Source of the DNA: Deltaproteobacteria bacterium
Lineage (GTDB): Bacteria; Desulfobacterota; Desulfomonilia; UBA1062
DNA: 64,000 nucleotides
Assembly: GCA_029547185.1 (NCBI GenBank)
Contig: JAKPPU010000032.1
Span: 62,001 to 126,000, forward strand
Direction of reading: 5' to 3'
Below the pieces are notes generated by a model that was given only the letters and a program-made list of their open reading frames with translations, had not been told where the DNA came from and searched no databases. Of the stretch, positions 25,460 to 34,025 are shown one piece after another. How positions within the stretch are numbered: the stretch's first letter is position 1; each line of letters begins with the position of its first letter. The translations under genes and the position numbers were made by a program.

Positions 25460-25648
25460 ATGGTAAGCACGGGAGAACTCCAGCAATACCTGCACGGAAT
25501 CCATTATCCGGCAAGCAAGAACGATCTGATGAAGACAGCTCAGGGCAACAAGGCCCCGAAGGACGTCATGGACCTGATTGGAAGGCTGCCTGACCAGAGC
25601 TATCCTTCACCCGTAGATGTCAACAAGGCTGTGGGGCGCGTCGATTAG
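25460..25648 (+). CDS. DUF2795 protein, array copy 3
   Basis: The 62-residue copy begins MVSTGELQQYLHGIHYPASK, continues with NDLMKTAQGNKAPKDVMDLI and ends DVNKAVGRVD, a full domain. Its start shares the MVSTG opening with copies 6 and 7, marking these three as one subgroup. The ATG has an excellent acaaggaggttg ribosome site. The long spacer to copy 4 (187 bp) shows no gene. Confidence 0.88.
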   Translation: MVSTGELQQYLHGIHYPASKNDLMKTAQGNKAPKDVMDLIGRLPDQSYPSPVDVNKAVGRVD

Positions 25649-25835
25649 CCCGGCGCCCGAATAGCCAATCAGGAGAGTGAGTCTTCGAAAGAAAATCACT
25701 TGCGTTTGAGGACAAGAAGGAAAGAAACGGCTGGCGGCATCAGCATAACGGCGATCGAGGAATACTGTTGCGAAGAGCTCACGAAAGGCTGACAGCCGTT
25801 TGTCAAAACGCAAGGAGCGGAAAGGAGGCAGGGAG

Positions 25836-26039
25836 ATGGCAAAATTCGGTGATGTAAGCACTGCGGAGGTGGAAACGTATCTCCGCGGAATGGATTTTCC
25901 ATCAGGAAAAGACGGCTTGATCAAGAAGGCACGTGAAAACAATGCACCGGACGATGTCATGGATCTTCTGAACAGCCTTCCGGATCAGGAATATCACACA
26001 CCCATTGACGTGAGCAAGGCTATCAGCAAAATCAAATAG
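25836..26039 (+). CDS. DUF2795 protein, array copy 4
   Basis: A 67-residue copy, slightly longer at the N-terminus (MAKFGDVSTAEVETYLRGMD), with NAPDDVMDLLNSLPDQEYHT and a basic end, KAISKIK, instead of the acidic IE or VD. The ATG at 25836 is preferred over 25800 because aaaggaggc precedes it. It forms a subgroup with copy 5 (SGKDGLIKKA and SRKDGLIQKA). Confidence 0.88.
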   Translation: MAKFGDVSTAEVETYLRGMDFPSGKDGLIKKARENNAPDDVMDLLNSLPDQEYHTPIDVSKAISKIK

Positions 26040-26083
26040 GAAAGCATCCTGGTGAACCGACTGCCGGGATGAAAGGTGGGGTG

Positions 26084-26275
26084 ATGGGGGTAAGTAGCTT
26101 TGATCTTCAACACTATCTCAAAGGGATGAGCTACCCTTCACGGAAGGATGGTCTCATCCAAAAGGCACAGGAAAACAGGGCGCCCCTGGATGTAATCGAT
26201 CTGCTCAACAACCTTCCGGACCGGGAGTTTCACTCGGCTGCGGACGTGAGCAAGGCAGCAGGCGAGCTCGAATAG
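26084..26275 (+). CDS. DUF2795 protein, array copy 5
   Basis: The 63-residue copy reads MGVSSFDLQHYLKGMSYPSR, KDGLIQKAQENRAPLDVIDL and LPDREFHSAADVSKAAGELE. The ATG at 26084 lies behind aaaggtgggg and gives the family length; an ATG at 26069 would add five residues. It follows copy 4 by only 44 bp, the shortest spacer besides that between copies 6 and 7, consistent with a tandem duplication of copy 4. Confidence 0.86.
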   Translation: MGVSSFDLQHYLKGMSYPSRKDGLIQKAQENRAPLDVIDLLNNLPDREFHSAADVSKAAGELE

Positions 26276-26458
26276 AGTCAGCCGGACGATCGAGACAGCT
26301 CGGATGAAGGAGGAAGGGAAACTCGATATCTCCTCTTTTTCATGCGGTCCCGGGCAGAAGGCCGGTTCGAACAATGGGTGCCGTACATCGGCTTTCGAAA
26401 ACGGAAGGCGGAATATGCATCGGGAAGAAGAAAAATATGAAGGAAAGGAGGTGTTACT

Positions 26459-26647
26459 ATGGTCAGTACCGGTCAAATATTAGAATATCTCCACGGAATA
26501 GATCTTCCCAAGGACAAAGCCGGCTTGGTGAAATACGCCCAGAGCAAGAATGCACCCAAGGACGTGCTTGACATCCTCAACAGGCTGCCGGACCAGCAGT
26601 TCGGAAACGCCGCAGAAATTACCCATGCCATAGGTCAGATCGAGTAG
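26459..26647 (+). CDS. DUF2795 protein, array copy 6
   Basis: The 62-residue copy reads MVSTGQILEYLHGIDLPKDK, LVKYAQSKNAPKDVLDILNR and LPDQQFGNAAEITHAIGQIE. The ribosome site aaaggaggtg is ideal, so strong translation is likely. The 183-bp spacer before it carries no gene. Copies 6 and 7 share the same MVSTG(Q/D)IL opening and the nucleotide string atggtcagtaccggt, the clearest sign of recent duplication within the array. Confidence 0.88.
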   Translation: MVSTGQILEYLHGIDLPKDKAGLVKYAQSKNAPKDVLDILNRLPDQQFGNAAEITHAIGQIE

Positions 26648-26698
26648 AGGGACACCTGGTCGGTTTGTGAAACCGGGATGACAGAGAAGGAGATGAAA

Positions 26699-26887
26699 AT
26701 GGTCAGTACCGGTGACATACTTCAGTATCTCCGAGGCGTACATTTCCCTATCAGAAAAGACGGCCTGCTGAGCAGGGCCCGCGACAATAACGCTCCACAG
26801 GCCATTATGGACGTCCTTGGTAAACTTCCCGATCAGGTATACAGATCGACTGCGGACATCAGTATGGCTGTAGGTGACATCGAATAA
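26699..26887 (+). CDS. DUF2795 protein, array copy 7
   Basis: The 62-residue copy reads MVSTGDILQYLRGVHFPIRK, DGLLSRARDNNAPQAIMDVL and KLPDQVYRSTADISMAVGDI plus a final E. The ATG at 26699 lies behind agaaggagatg; an ATG at 26678 would add seven residues. It ends the array; 590 bp without a convincing gene separate it from vgrG. Confidence 0.86.
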   Translation: MVSTGDILQYLRGVHFPIRKDGLLSRARDNNAPQAIMDVLGKLPDQVYRSTADISMAVGDIE

Positions 26888-27476
26888 TCAGTCTTCAACA
26901 CTCCCAGGTAACAATGACCGGACACCTCCTGTGGACGATCGACCTCCTCATAGGGGGGACCGGGCAGATATCACATGGAACGGAAAGCGCTCCTTTGGCC
27001 TTCAGAGATCATAGGAGTGCTTTCATGTGAGGTTGCTCCAAACTCTCTTTTCCCCCATCTCTCCTTCTCGAAAAGATTTCCCGGGCAGGCAAGGTACGTG
27101 TGACAACCCTTGAGTAATAAATCGAAGAATGATATAGCTATATCCCTGGGTTGATATCCGTTCCGCATACCCGGGTGTTGTAAATTGAATCCTGGGCAGG
27201 TCATAGGCTAAGAGGAGATTGTGATAGGGGAGTATTTTCAGGCAAGCACTGACCAGCGATCCATCCACAATGACAAGCCCGGCGTCCGCACTGGTGGGGA
27301 TATTCCCGGGAAAGAGCCCCATCAGGGCATTCAGGGCTTTTGTCTGCCCGGTCCTCTGGAGCAGCGGCTCTCCATCATCTCCCCCGATGATCATCACCTC
27401 GTCGGTGCTTTCTCCACTGAAAAAACATTCCTGACACCATCCACATTCATCGGAGGATTTTAAAAGAGGGAGTATC
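26888..27476. other. Long gap between the DUF2795 array and vgrG
   Basis: No gene is supported here. A minus-strand frame runs from inside vgrG to 27023 and a plus-strand frame covers 27221-27463; neither has a ribosome site or a recognisable domain, although the minus-strand peptide (CFFSGESTDEVMIIGGDDGE) is not obviously low complexity. The vgrG ribosome site (agagggag) is at the right end. A horizontally acquired junction is possible. Confidence 0.3.
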
Positions 27477-29543
27477 ATGAGCGCAGCCAATATCAGCCAA
27501 ACCGATCGTCTGCTCAGGATCGATACGCCTTTGGGCAAAGACAAGCTGTTCGTTACGAGGTTCGAGGGCACGGAAGGCATCTCCATGCCGTTCAAATTCG
27601 AGCTCGACCTCATTTCGGAAGATTTCATAGATATCAAGGACATCATGGGAAAAGGCGTGACGGTCTCGCTCATCCTGGCAGACGGATCCGAGAGATACTT
27701 TAACGGGGTGGTCTCCAGCATGGCCTATCGGGGAAGTACGCAGAGAGCCTCCAGGTACGGGGCCGTGATCGTTCCCTGGTTCTGGATGCTCACCCGCCGA
27801 AAGGACTGTCGCATTTTTCAGGCCGTCATCAACGGTGAAAACAAGGTCGAGGATATCGTGCGCAAGGTGTTCGAAGACGCGGGCTATCCGGATTTTCACT
27901 ATGAGTTCCATCTCACCGGCACCTATCCCAAGAGAGAGTACTGCGTTCAGTACAACGAGACGGATTTCAGCTTCGTCTCGCGCCTGCTGGAAGAAGAGGG
28001 GATCTACTATTTTTTCAAGCACGAAAAGGGAAAGCATACCATGTACATCTGTGACAATCCCGGAGGGCACGAGCCCTGCCCGAACCAGAAATCTGCCGTG
28101 TATCTCACAACAGAGGGCGGAAAGCTCGACGAGGACATCATCACCGATTTCGGGATATCGAAGGAAATCCACTCGGGCGAGTTCACGGTCAATGACTACA
28201 ACTTCGAAACCCCCACCGCGAATCTGCTGACGCTGACGAGCAGCTCCATCTCGGAGAGCGATAAGAAGCTCAAGCTCTATGAATACCCCGGCAACTTCGA
28301 TGCGATGAACAGGGGCGCCGACCTGGCCAGGATCCGCATGGAGGCGGAAGAGTCACAGTATACAAAGGGCGTCGGGAGAAGCAACTGCAGGGCGTTTGCA
28401 AGCGGATACCGCTTCAGTCTCACCACGGACGATCTCCTCGACGGATCCTATCCCTACAAGGGGGACTATGTACTCACATCCGTAACCCACACCGCCGTCG
28501 AGGGAAGTTACTTCGCCGGGGAGGAAGGAGAAGGAGAGACCGAATATACGAACACCTTCACCTGCATCCCTCACGGCATCCCCTACCGGCCGCAGCGCAT
28601 CACGCAGAAACCCTCCATCCCGGGGGCCCAGACCGCTGTCGTGACAGGGCCGCAGGGAAAAGATATCCATACCGACCAGTACGGCAGGGTCAAGGTGCAG
28701 TTCCATTGGGACAGGCAGGGGGAAAAAGACGAGAAGACCTCCTGCTGGATCAGGGTGGGACAGATGTGGGCGAGCAAGGGATACGGCGCCATGTTCATAC
28801 CCAGGATCGGGGACGAGGTGATCGTCGAGTTCCTCGAGGGAAACCCTGACCGGCCCCTCATCACGGGAAGCGTCTATCATGCCGCCAACATGCCCCCGTA
28901 TCAGCTCCCCGAACAGGAGGCCCTGAAGACGGCCATAAGGACGAATACCTCGCCCGGGGGGAAAGGCTTCAACGAGATCAGCTTCGAGGATTACAAGGGC
29001 AAGGAGCAGATCTTCATCCACGGCGAGCGCAATCTCGACATCCGGGTGAAGAACGACATGCTCCAGACCGTGAACCACGACTCGAACGTGACGGTGAAAA
29101 ACAACCGTCTCGTCACCGTCGAGAAGGACCTCACCGAAACGGTCAAACAGGACAGGATAGAGAAGATCGCGAGGGATCTCAGCATCACCGTAAGCGGGAA
29201 TGATACGAAGGATGTCACCGGCGCGCTCACGGCCACGGTCAAGGGAGACGTGAGCGAGACGTTCAAGAGCAGCCACTCCGAGACCGTGACCGAAAAATAC
29301 GCGCTCAAGGCAAAGAGCGTCCTCATCGAGGCGGACAATGAGATTACGCTCAAGGTGATGAACACCAGCATCACGATCACATCGGCCGGGATCACCATCA
29401 AGTCGTCAAGCTCGCTTGAGCTCGGGAGCGACGGTCAGACAGTGGTCAAGGGCGGGACGGTGAAGATCACTGCGGCCGGCAACGCCAATTTCGAGGCAGG
29501 GGGCGTCGCTGCCGTCACGGGCTCACTGGTCAAGATAAATTGA
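27477..29543 (+). CDS. vgrG: Type VI secretion tip protein VgrG
   Basis: The 688-residue protein has the gp27-like base (residues about 1-380, with LFVTRFEGTEGISMPFKFEL and CVQYNETDFSFVSRLLEEEG), the gp5 OB-fold (DIHTDQYGRVKVQFHWDR, CWIRVGQMWASKGYGAMFIP and IGDEVIVEFLEGNPDRPLIT) and a beta-helical needle rich in T, V and K repeats to the end. There is no C-terminal effector extension, so toxins must be separate cargo. VgrG trimers cap the T6SS tube and are usually tipped by PAAR, found here at 33691. The ATG follows gagggag. The next genes read the same way with short gaps and overlaps. Confidence 0.96.
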   Translation: MSAANISQTDRLLRIDTPLGKDKLFVTRFEGTEGISMPFKFELDLISEDFIDIKDIMGKGVTVSLILADGSERYFNGVVSSMAYRGSTQRASRYGAVIVPWFWMLTRRKDCRIFQAVINGENKVEDIVRKVFEDAGYPDFHYEFHLTGTYPKREYCVQYNETDFSFVSRLLEEEGIYYFFKHEKGKHTMYICDNPGGHEPCPNQKSAVYLTTEGGKLDEDIITDFGISKEIHSGEFTVNDYNFETPTANLLTLTSSSISESDKKLKLYEYPGNFDAMNRGADLARIRMEAEESQYTKGVGRSNCRAFASGYRFSLTTDDLLDGSYPYKGDYVLTSVTHTAVEGSYFAGEEGEGETEYTNTFTCIPHGIPYRPQRITQKPSIPGAQTAVVTGPQGKDIHTDQYGRVKVQFHWDRQGEKDEKTSCWIRVGQMWASKGYGAMFIPRIGDEVIVEFLEGNPDRPLITGSVYHAANMPPYQLPEQEALKTAIRTNTSPGGKGFNEISFEDYKGKEQIFIHGERNLDIRVKNDMLQTVNHDSNVTVKNNRLVTVEKDLTETVKQDRIEKIARDLSITVSGNDTKDVTGALTATVKGDVSETFKSSHSETVTEKYALKAKSVLIEADNEITLKVMNTSITITSAGITIKSSSSLELGSDGQTVVKGGTVKITAAGNANFEAGGVAAVTGSLVKIN

Positions 29544-29560
29544 TCCAGGAGATGATCGAC

Positions 29561-29695
29561 ATGCCCGATCGGCAGTCTGTAACGGACATCCCCGCCCTTG
29601 GCACGACGGCGGCACAGGCAGCAGACAGGGGGCGCAGAAGGCTGGCAAGAGGGCCGGAATACGGACCGAACCCCGGGAGATGCAAAAGGCAATGA
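29561..29695 (+). CDS. Possible 44-residue small protein between vgrG and the metallopeptidase gene
   Basis: An ATG at 29561 behind ccaggagatg opens a 44-residue frame (MPDRQSVTDIPALGTTAAQA and an Arg/Gly-rich tail). Its TGA overlaps the next ATG as ATGA at 29692-29695. The ribosome site and coupling speak for translation; the composition does not resemble a known adaptor. It might be a leader peptide for the next gene. Confidence 0.4.
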   Translation: MPDRQSVTDIPALGTTAAQAADRGRRRLARGPEYGPNPGRCKRQ

Positions 29696-31974
29696 GCTTA
29701 CACACCGTGAGATATCAGATCTCGCTCCACTATCTGGGCGAGGGGTATGTTCGGAGAGACGAACAGAGATACCGGTGCCGTTTCGAGCTCAAAGAGGACG
29801 GAGCGGAGTCTCTGGAGAGCCTTCCCCATGTTATCCCCAACGTGGTGAGCGGGACCGAGCCTCCCGATCCTGCCGCCGTCGAGGCAGCCATGCCCGGAAG
29901 CGAATCCGTGAATCCTCCCGCGGACACGGTCTACCGTCTCGTGATCACGGACAACCATACCCTCCCCGAGGTGGATGCAGGGCTTCTGGGCAATACGGGC
30001 AGCCCCAACGGGGACAGAACCTCCCGGCCGGTATACTACAGGAAGAGCAACCGCAGATGGATGAGGGACGTCCGGCCCCTGGTGCCGTTTCGTATCATCA
30101 TCCGGAGATTCGACGGTGTGCCGGGGAATGAAGAGCGGGTCGATCTGGATGCAGGGGTCAGGGTGGTCATCGAGATCAAAGATCCGGCGGAAGAGAAGGG
30201 TATGCACGCCGAGAGCGACCGCAACGCGGTGAAGAATTGCCTGGGCGATTTCTTCAGGAAATACAGCCGCTCCGGAAACGACCCGAGCGGGGGCGACGAC
30301 AACTGCCCCGAACCCTTTGCGGGACACCGTACGATTTCGGACCCGAGCCCGGGAATAAACGCAGGCAAGGTCGTCAGGAAGATCCCCTATGTCCCGTCTC
30401 CCACCCCCGACACCGCCCTGCCGGGAGGAATCCGGCCCGGCCGGGTCAGCACGGAGGGGATATACGCGTCCAATCACGTGACGTTCGATCCCGAGCTCAT
30501 ACAGACCATGGAGGACGGCAGCAAGGTGAAGATCGGGGTCGTCGACTATGTCTTTTCTCCCCTGCCCATCGGCGGAGACAACTACCGCTTCCTCATCAGG
30601 CTCGTGGACGGATCGGGCAGGGATATCCGGGAAACCCGGATCGACGGTGCGGCGGTCGGCCTCACGGACGACCGTGGGGAAATCCTTCCGCTGCTGCGCG
30701 CCTACTGCACGGGCAGGTTCGTGATCTGGCGCAGGATCGACGTCCGCCTCATGCTCGCGGCGAACAGGGCCTGTCCCGAGGATATCGACTGGGAAAAGAT
30801 CAGGGGCTTCTACCGGCATGCCTTCATGGAGATAAGCGGACCCCTCGAGATAAGAGAGCTTCCCCTCACGGGCTGGAGACAGAGCATCATCGACGTGTTC
30901 AACGGCGGCGAGTCATCCGGCGAATACGGAGACCTGGACAACTTCCGGCCTGCAGGAGCGGGGCCGGAGGACGTGAACTACAACGACATCTATTCGCAGG
31001 GGCTCTTTCCCTCCTTCATGAACCCTGCCTCCAGGACGAACCAGGAGGTCGAAAATCTCTGCAGCGACATCCTCACCAAGGCGGTCCAGGCGCTTCCTCC
31101 CCTCAAGGGCGGATATGCGACCCCGGAAAGCCGGAATGTGGACGGCGAGGGTGAAGGCTTCTACATGCTCTACGTAAAGAACAACACGGGAGCAGCGCCG
31201 GGAGGCATGTGGCTGGGGGACGGCAGACTCGCCGTATCGAAGCTCACCGGGGCCCTCTCCGGGATGGAAAGCGGGATGACCGCCCATGAGATGGGCCACG
31301 GCCTGTTCCTGAGGAATTCGATCTCCCCGGGGCTCAAGCGTCTGGACCCGGATACGGGCGGCTCGGCAGATTTTCTCGTCCGGTACAGGAAGGCAGGGGA
31401 TCCTGATTTCGAAGTCATTCGACTTCTCCATCCCACCCGCAATACCTATCCCGAAGACCACGACCAGCATTTCTCACACAAGTGTGTCATGGCCGATCTC
31501 GATCGCCAGGCATTCTGCGGGATCTGCTCCTTGGGCCTGAGGTTCTACGACCGCATCAGGATCCAGGACAAAGGTCAATACCTGAGCAGGATCATGGAGG
31601 GCTCCTTCGTGGACGTGGAGAACCCGGACAACGGTGCGAAGATCGTCCATGCCCTCTACGACCCGTCCGCTCCCGATGAGATTAAACTGAGCGAGGTCAT
31701 CCCTGCCATGGCCGCGAACCAGGAAATCTACCTCATGGCCGTGGGCCCGGAGCGGGAATACAGCTTTGCCGGTACGCCCGAAAAGGGCCGCGTCAATCTC
31801 GGCGCCTCGGGAAAGGACCCCATATCCGACTGGAGCTCGAGCAATACGGGCATCGTGAGCCTGAAGATGGCGGGCGGCATCGGCGTGATCGCCACGGCAA
31901 AGAGGCCGGGCACCGCGACGATCAAGTTCAGCCGATACGGGAAATCGGTTGCTGCAGTTATCACCGTTGCATGA
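29692..31974 (+). CDS. Candidate VgrG-linked effector with HExxH metallopeptidase motif and C-terminal Ig-like domain
   Basis: The 760-residue protein is not one I recognise. It has no signal peptide or membrane helix. About two-thirds in, GMTAHEMGHGLFLRN gives a thermolysin-type zinc site H532-E533-M-G-H536, and a histidine-rich block NTYPEDHDQHFSHKC (D589-H596) about 55 residues later could supply the third ligand. The last about 75 residues (ISDWSSSNTGIVSLKMAGGI then GTATIKFSRYGKS) are a BIG_2-like Ig domain. The N-terminal half is unassigned. Position directly after vgrG and before PAAR is typical of T6SS cargo. Zinc protease activity is inferred from the motif and neighbourhood only. Start 29692 is coupled to the small upstream frame; 29680 is an alternative. 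Confidence 0.7.
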   Translation: MSLHTVRYQISLHYLGEGYVRRDEQRYRCRFELKEDGAESLESLPHVIPNVVSGTEPPDPAAVEAAMPGSESVNPPADTVYRLVITDNHTLPEVDAGLLGNTGSPNGDRTSRPVYYRKSNRRWMRDVRPLVPFRIIIRRFDGVPGNEERVDLDAGVRVVIEIKDPAEEKGMHAESDRNAVKNCLGDFFRKYSRSGNDPSGGDDNCPEPFAGHRTISDPSPGINAGKVVRKIPYVPSPTPDTALPGGIRPGRVSTEGIYASNHVTFDPELIQTMEDGSKVKIGVVDYVFSPLPIGGDNYRFLIRLVDGSGRDIRETRIDGAAVGLTDDRGEILPLLRAYCTGRFVIWRRIDVRLMLAANRACPEDIDWEKIRGFYRHAFMEISGPLEIRELPLTGWRQSIIDVFNGGESSGEYGDLDNFRPAGAGPEDVNYNDIYSQGLFPSFMNPASRTNQEVENLCSDILTKAVQALPPLKGGYATPESRNVDGEGEGFYMLYVKNNTGAAPGGMWLGDGRLAVSKLTGALSGMESGMTAHEMGHGLFLRNSISPGLKRLDPDTGGSADFLVRYRKAGDPDFEVIRLLHPTRNTYPEDHDQHFSHKCVMADLDRQAFCGICSLGLRFYDRIRIQDKGQYLSRIMEGSFVDVENPDNGAKIVHALYDPSAPDEIKLSEVIPAMAANQEIYLMAVGPEREYSFAGTPEKGRVNLGASGKDPISDWSSSNTGIVSLKMAGGIGVIATAKRPGTATIKFSRYGKSVAAVITVA

Positions 31975-31990
31975 GAGGGAGCGATCGGGC

Positions 31991-33604
31991 ATGAACGGAC
32001 TCAAGCTCACATTCGAACTGCAGAGAAACGAGGCCGTGTTCGGGGAGTCTGTCCCCTTTGCCGTGACCCTCACCCATACCTTCAAGTCGCCTGTGCTCGT
32101 CAATGCCCTCGATCCGGTGAACCGGGCACTGAAGGTGTTCATGCGAAGACTCGACGGCGAGGAGCGTACTGCGGACCAGATGACTCCTATCCTTCGGGAC
32201 GGCCTTTCTAGAGGCGCCCCGGTGGTCCCCGGGGGAGTGAGGCTGCTCCCGGGGCAGAAGCTTGAATTCAAAGACGACCTGCTCCGGTGGTTTGCCCACA
32301 TCCCTGCCGGGACCTACAGGGTCTGGGCAGAATACGAGGGGCTCCTGCGCACGGCCGCGTCCGAGCCGGCGGAGCTGCGGATCTCGCCCGCCCTGATCCT
32401 CGCCGCCAATACGCCCCGCTGGGGCCTCCAGATGCCCGATGCCCCGTATGCGGCGGCATGGGCCCACCGCCACGAAAGGGGCATCATGCTCTTCTACCAG
32501 CTGCAGAGCCCCGACCTTCCGAGGAACCCGGTACGCTCGATCCGGGCAGGCGTCATCGGAGAGCAGGTCTCTGCCCACGCCGCCTGCCTGCCGGGCGGTG
32601 AGAACCTCGTGGGGCACCTCTACTGGTTCACGGTCAAGGAGCGGTTCTTCTTCGTGCCCTTTGACGTGAAGAACGGGGTGACCGGTCCGGCAGTGGAGGT
32701 GAAGAAGCTTCCGTTCAAGGGATGGCCCATCCCGTCGGGGCTCTCCCTCAAGGACGGGTCGTTCCTGGTGCCCTTTACGGATCACCGGAGGACAAAGGTC
32801 GCCCTGATGCATGTATTCCCGAACGGCGAGGCGAGCGCCGTCATTCTCGATCTGGAGAAGAACTCGCCCCTCGGGCCGCACATGAGCTTCTTCGAATACG
32901 ACAGGAGGCTCCACTTCATCTGGACGAAGGCAAAAGGCAGGCAGATCGACTACGCCATGCTGCCGCTCGACGACATGGAATCGGGTTTTGCCGCGAGGAC
33001 GATCCACATCGCGAACGATCCGGTCCTGTGGTTCGATGCCTACCTCGACAGGGGCATGAACATCCTCCAGCTCAAGTCCCTTTACCTGGGCGACCCGCCT
33101 CCATCGGGCGAGCAGGAAGGGGAGGAGCCTCTTGCCAGGGTCATGGCCTGGTGCATAACCTCGAAGGACAGGCAGATCGTATGCACCCCGATCAGCGCCA
33201 CGGACAGCTCCATGGGCAGGCCCGTATCCTTTCAGACCGGCAGCGCCGGGGATGTAAGCGTGCTCGGATCGGTCACCACCTCGAAGGGCGGCCTCGCGCT
33301 CCTTCTGGTGAATGGAAACGGAAGGATCTTTTATGCGAGCACCATGCGCAGGAGGCTCATGCCCATCGAGGATGCCGTCGGCATCCCCGTTACCCAGGCG
33401 AACTGCCCGAGTCTCATGCGCGGGAGCAGGTATCCCTGGGTGCACCTGAGATTCATCACGGACGCCAGGATGATCAGCTACGTCAGGCTCGAGCCGGTAA
33501 GTGAGTTCGATCCGGTGGAGAGCGAGACGAGGCCCCTCGATCTCGTGTCCGATGAATGGACCGAGGTCACGGATGAGACCGAAGGGAGAAGCCAGAGTGA
33601 ATGA
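31991..33604 (+). CDS. Hypothetical beta-rich protein of the VgrG island (Ig-like plus propeller-like)
   Basis: The 537-residue protein starts with a beta-sandwich segment like the intracellular proteinase inhibitor/BsuPI fold (LTFELQRNEAVFGESVPFAV to about residue 110, including AGTYRVWAEYEG). It then shows repeated strands with recurring W/F-x-P blocks (GWPIPSGLSLKDGSFLVPFT, HMSFFEYDRRLHFIWTKAKG) suggesting a beta-propeller. No signal peptide and no catalytic motif are visible. It begins 16 nt after the metallopeptidase gene. Roles as inhibitor/immunity protein, chaperone or second cargo are all open; the inhibitor-like N-terminus makes immunity the first hypothesis. Confidence 0.65.
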   Translation: MNGLKLTFELQRNEAVFGESVPFAVTLTHTFKSPVLVNALDPVNRALKVFMRRLDGEERTADQMTPILRDGLSRGAPVVPGGVRLLPGQKLEFKDDLLRWFAHIPAGTYRVWAEYEGLLRTAASEPAELRISPALILAANTPRWGLQMPDAPYAAAWAHRHERGIMLFYQLQSPDLPRNPVRSIRAGVIGEQVSAHAACLPGGENLVGHLYWFTVKERFFFVPFDVKNGVTGPAVEVKKLPFKGWPIPSGLSLKDGSFLVPFTDHRRTKVALMHVFPNGEASAVILDLEKNSPLGPHMSFFEYDRRLHFIWTKAKGRQIDYAMLPLDDMESGFAARTIHIANDPVLWFDAYLDRGMNILQLKSLYLGDPPPSGEQEGEEPLARVMAWCITSKDRQIVCTPISATDSSMGRPVSFQTGSAGDVSVLGSVTTSKGGLALLLVNGNGRIFYASTMRRRLMPIEDAVGIPVTQANCPSLMRGSRYPWVHLRFITDARMISYVRLEPVSEFDPVESETRPLDLVSDEWTEVTDETEGRSQSE

Positions 33605-33690
33605 GCCGAAAGACAGGGCGTCACATCCCGGACATCGTGATGGCCGACCAACCGGGTCCGGGAGAGACGCCGATGGAGGGGAGGTGAGCC

Positions 33691-33981
33691 ATGCCGCCTG
33701 CAGCTCGAGTCGGTGACCTGCATACGTGCCCGGCGGCTAACGGGCCCGTGCCCCACGTGGGAGGACCCATCGCCGGGCCGGGCGTCCCAACGGTGCTTAT
33801 CGGGTGTATGCCCGCAGCAGTGATGGGCGACGTGGCCGTGTGCGCAGGACCGCCGGCTACGATCGTGAAGGGCTCGGCAACCGTCCTCATAGGGGGAAGG
33901 CCTGCTGCCCGCATGGGAGACCAGACAGCGCACGGCGGCTCCATCGTCGGGGGCCTGCCCACCGTCATGATCGGGGGATAG
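33691..33981 (+). CDS. PAAR domain protein (T6SS spike tip)
   Basis: The 96-residue protein is a bare PAAR domain: MPPAARVGDLHTCPA (the naming PAAR motif at residues 3-6), GPGVPTVLIGCMPAAVMGD, ATVLIGGRPAARMGDQTAHG and a final GLPTVMIGG. The conserved Cys and His (C13, H22, C51, H81 by position) would bind the zinc at the tip of the cone that sharpens VgrG. The ribosome site ggaggggaggtgag is strong. It lacks any C-terminal toxin, so effectors must be separate. Confidence 0.93.
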   Translation: MPPAARVGDLHTCPAANGPVPHVGGPIAGPGVPTVLIGCMPAAVMGDVAVCAGPPATIVKGSATVLIGGRPAARMGDQTAHGGSIVGGLPTVMIGG

Positions 33982-34025
33982 GCTGGATGGAGCCCACGGC
34001 ACGCCTTGGCAGCACCCTTGAGGGA

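Noticed and set aside
24800-26887. CRISPR-like regular repetition
   Set aside because: The repetition is of small genes with variable spacers, not short direct repeats; no cas gene is near.
31961-33445. 494-residue minus-strand frame
   Set aside because: Shadow of the beta-rich island protein; high in R, H, P and without motifs.
33597-33716. 39-residue frame before PAAR starting at an overlapping GTG
   Set aside because: Short, low-complexity and without homology; the PAAR gene has its own strong site.
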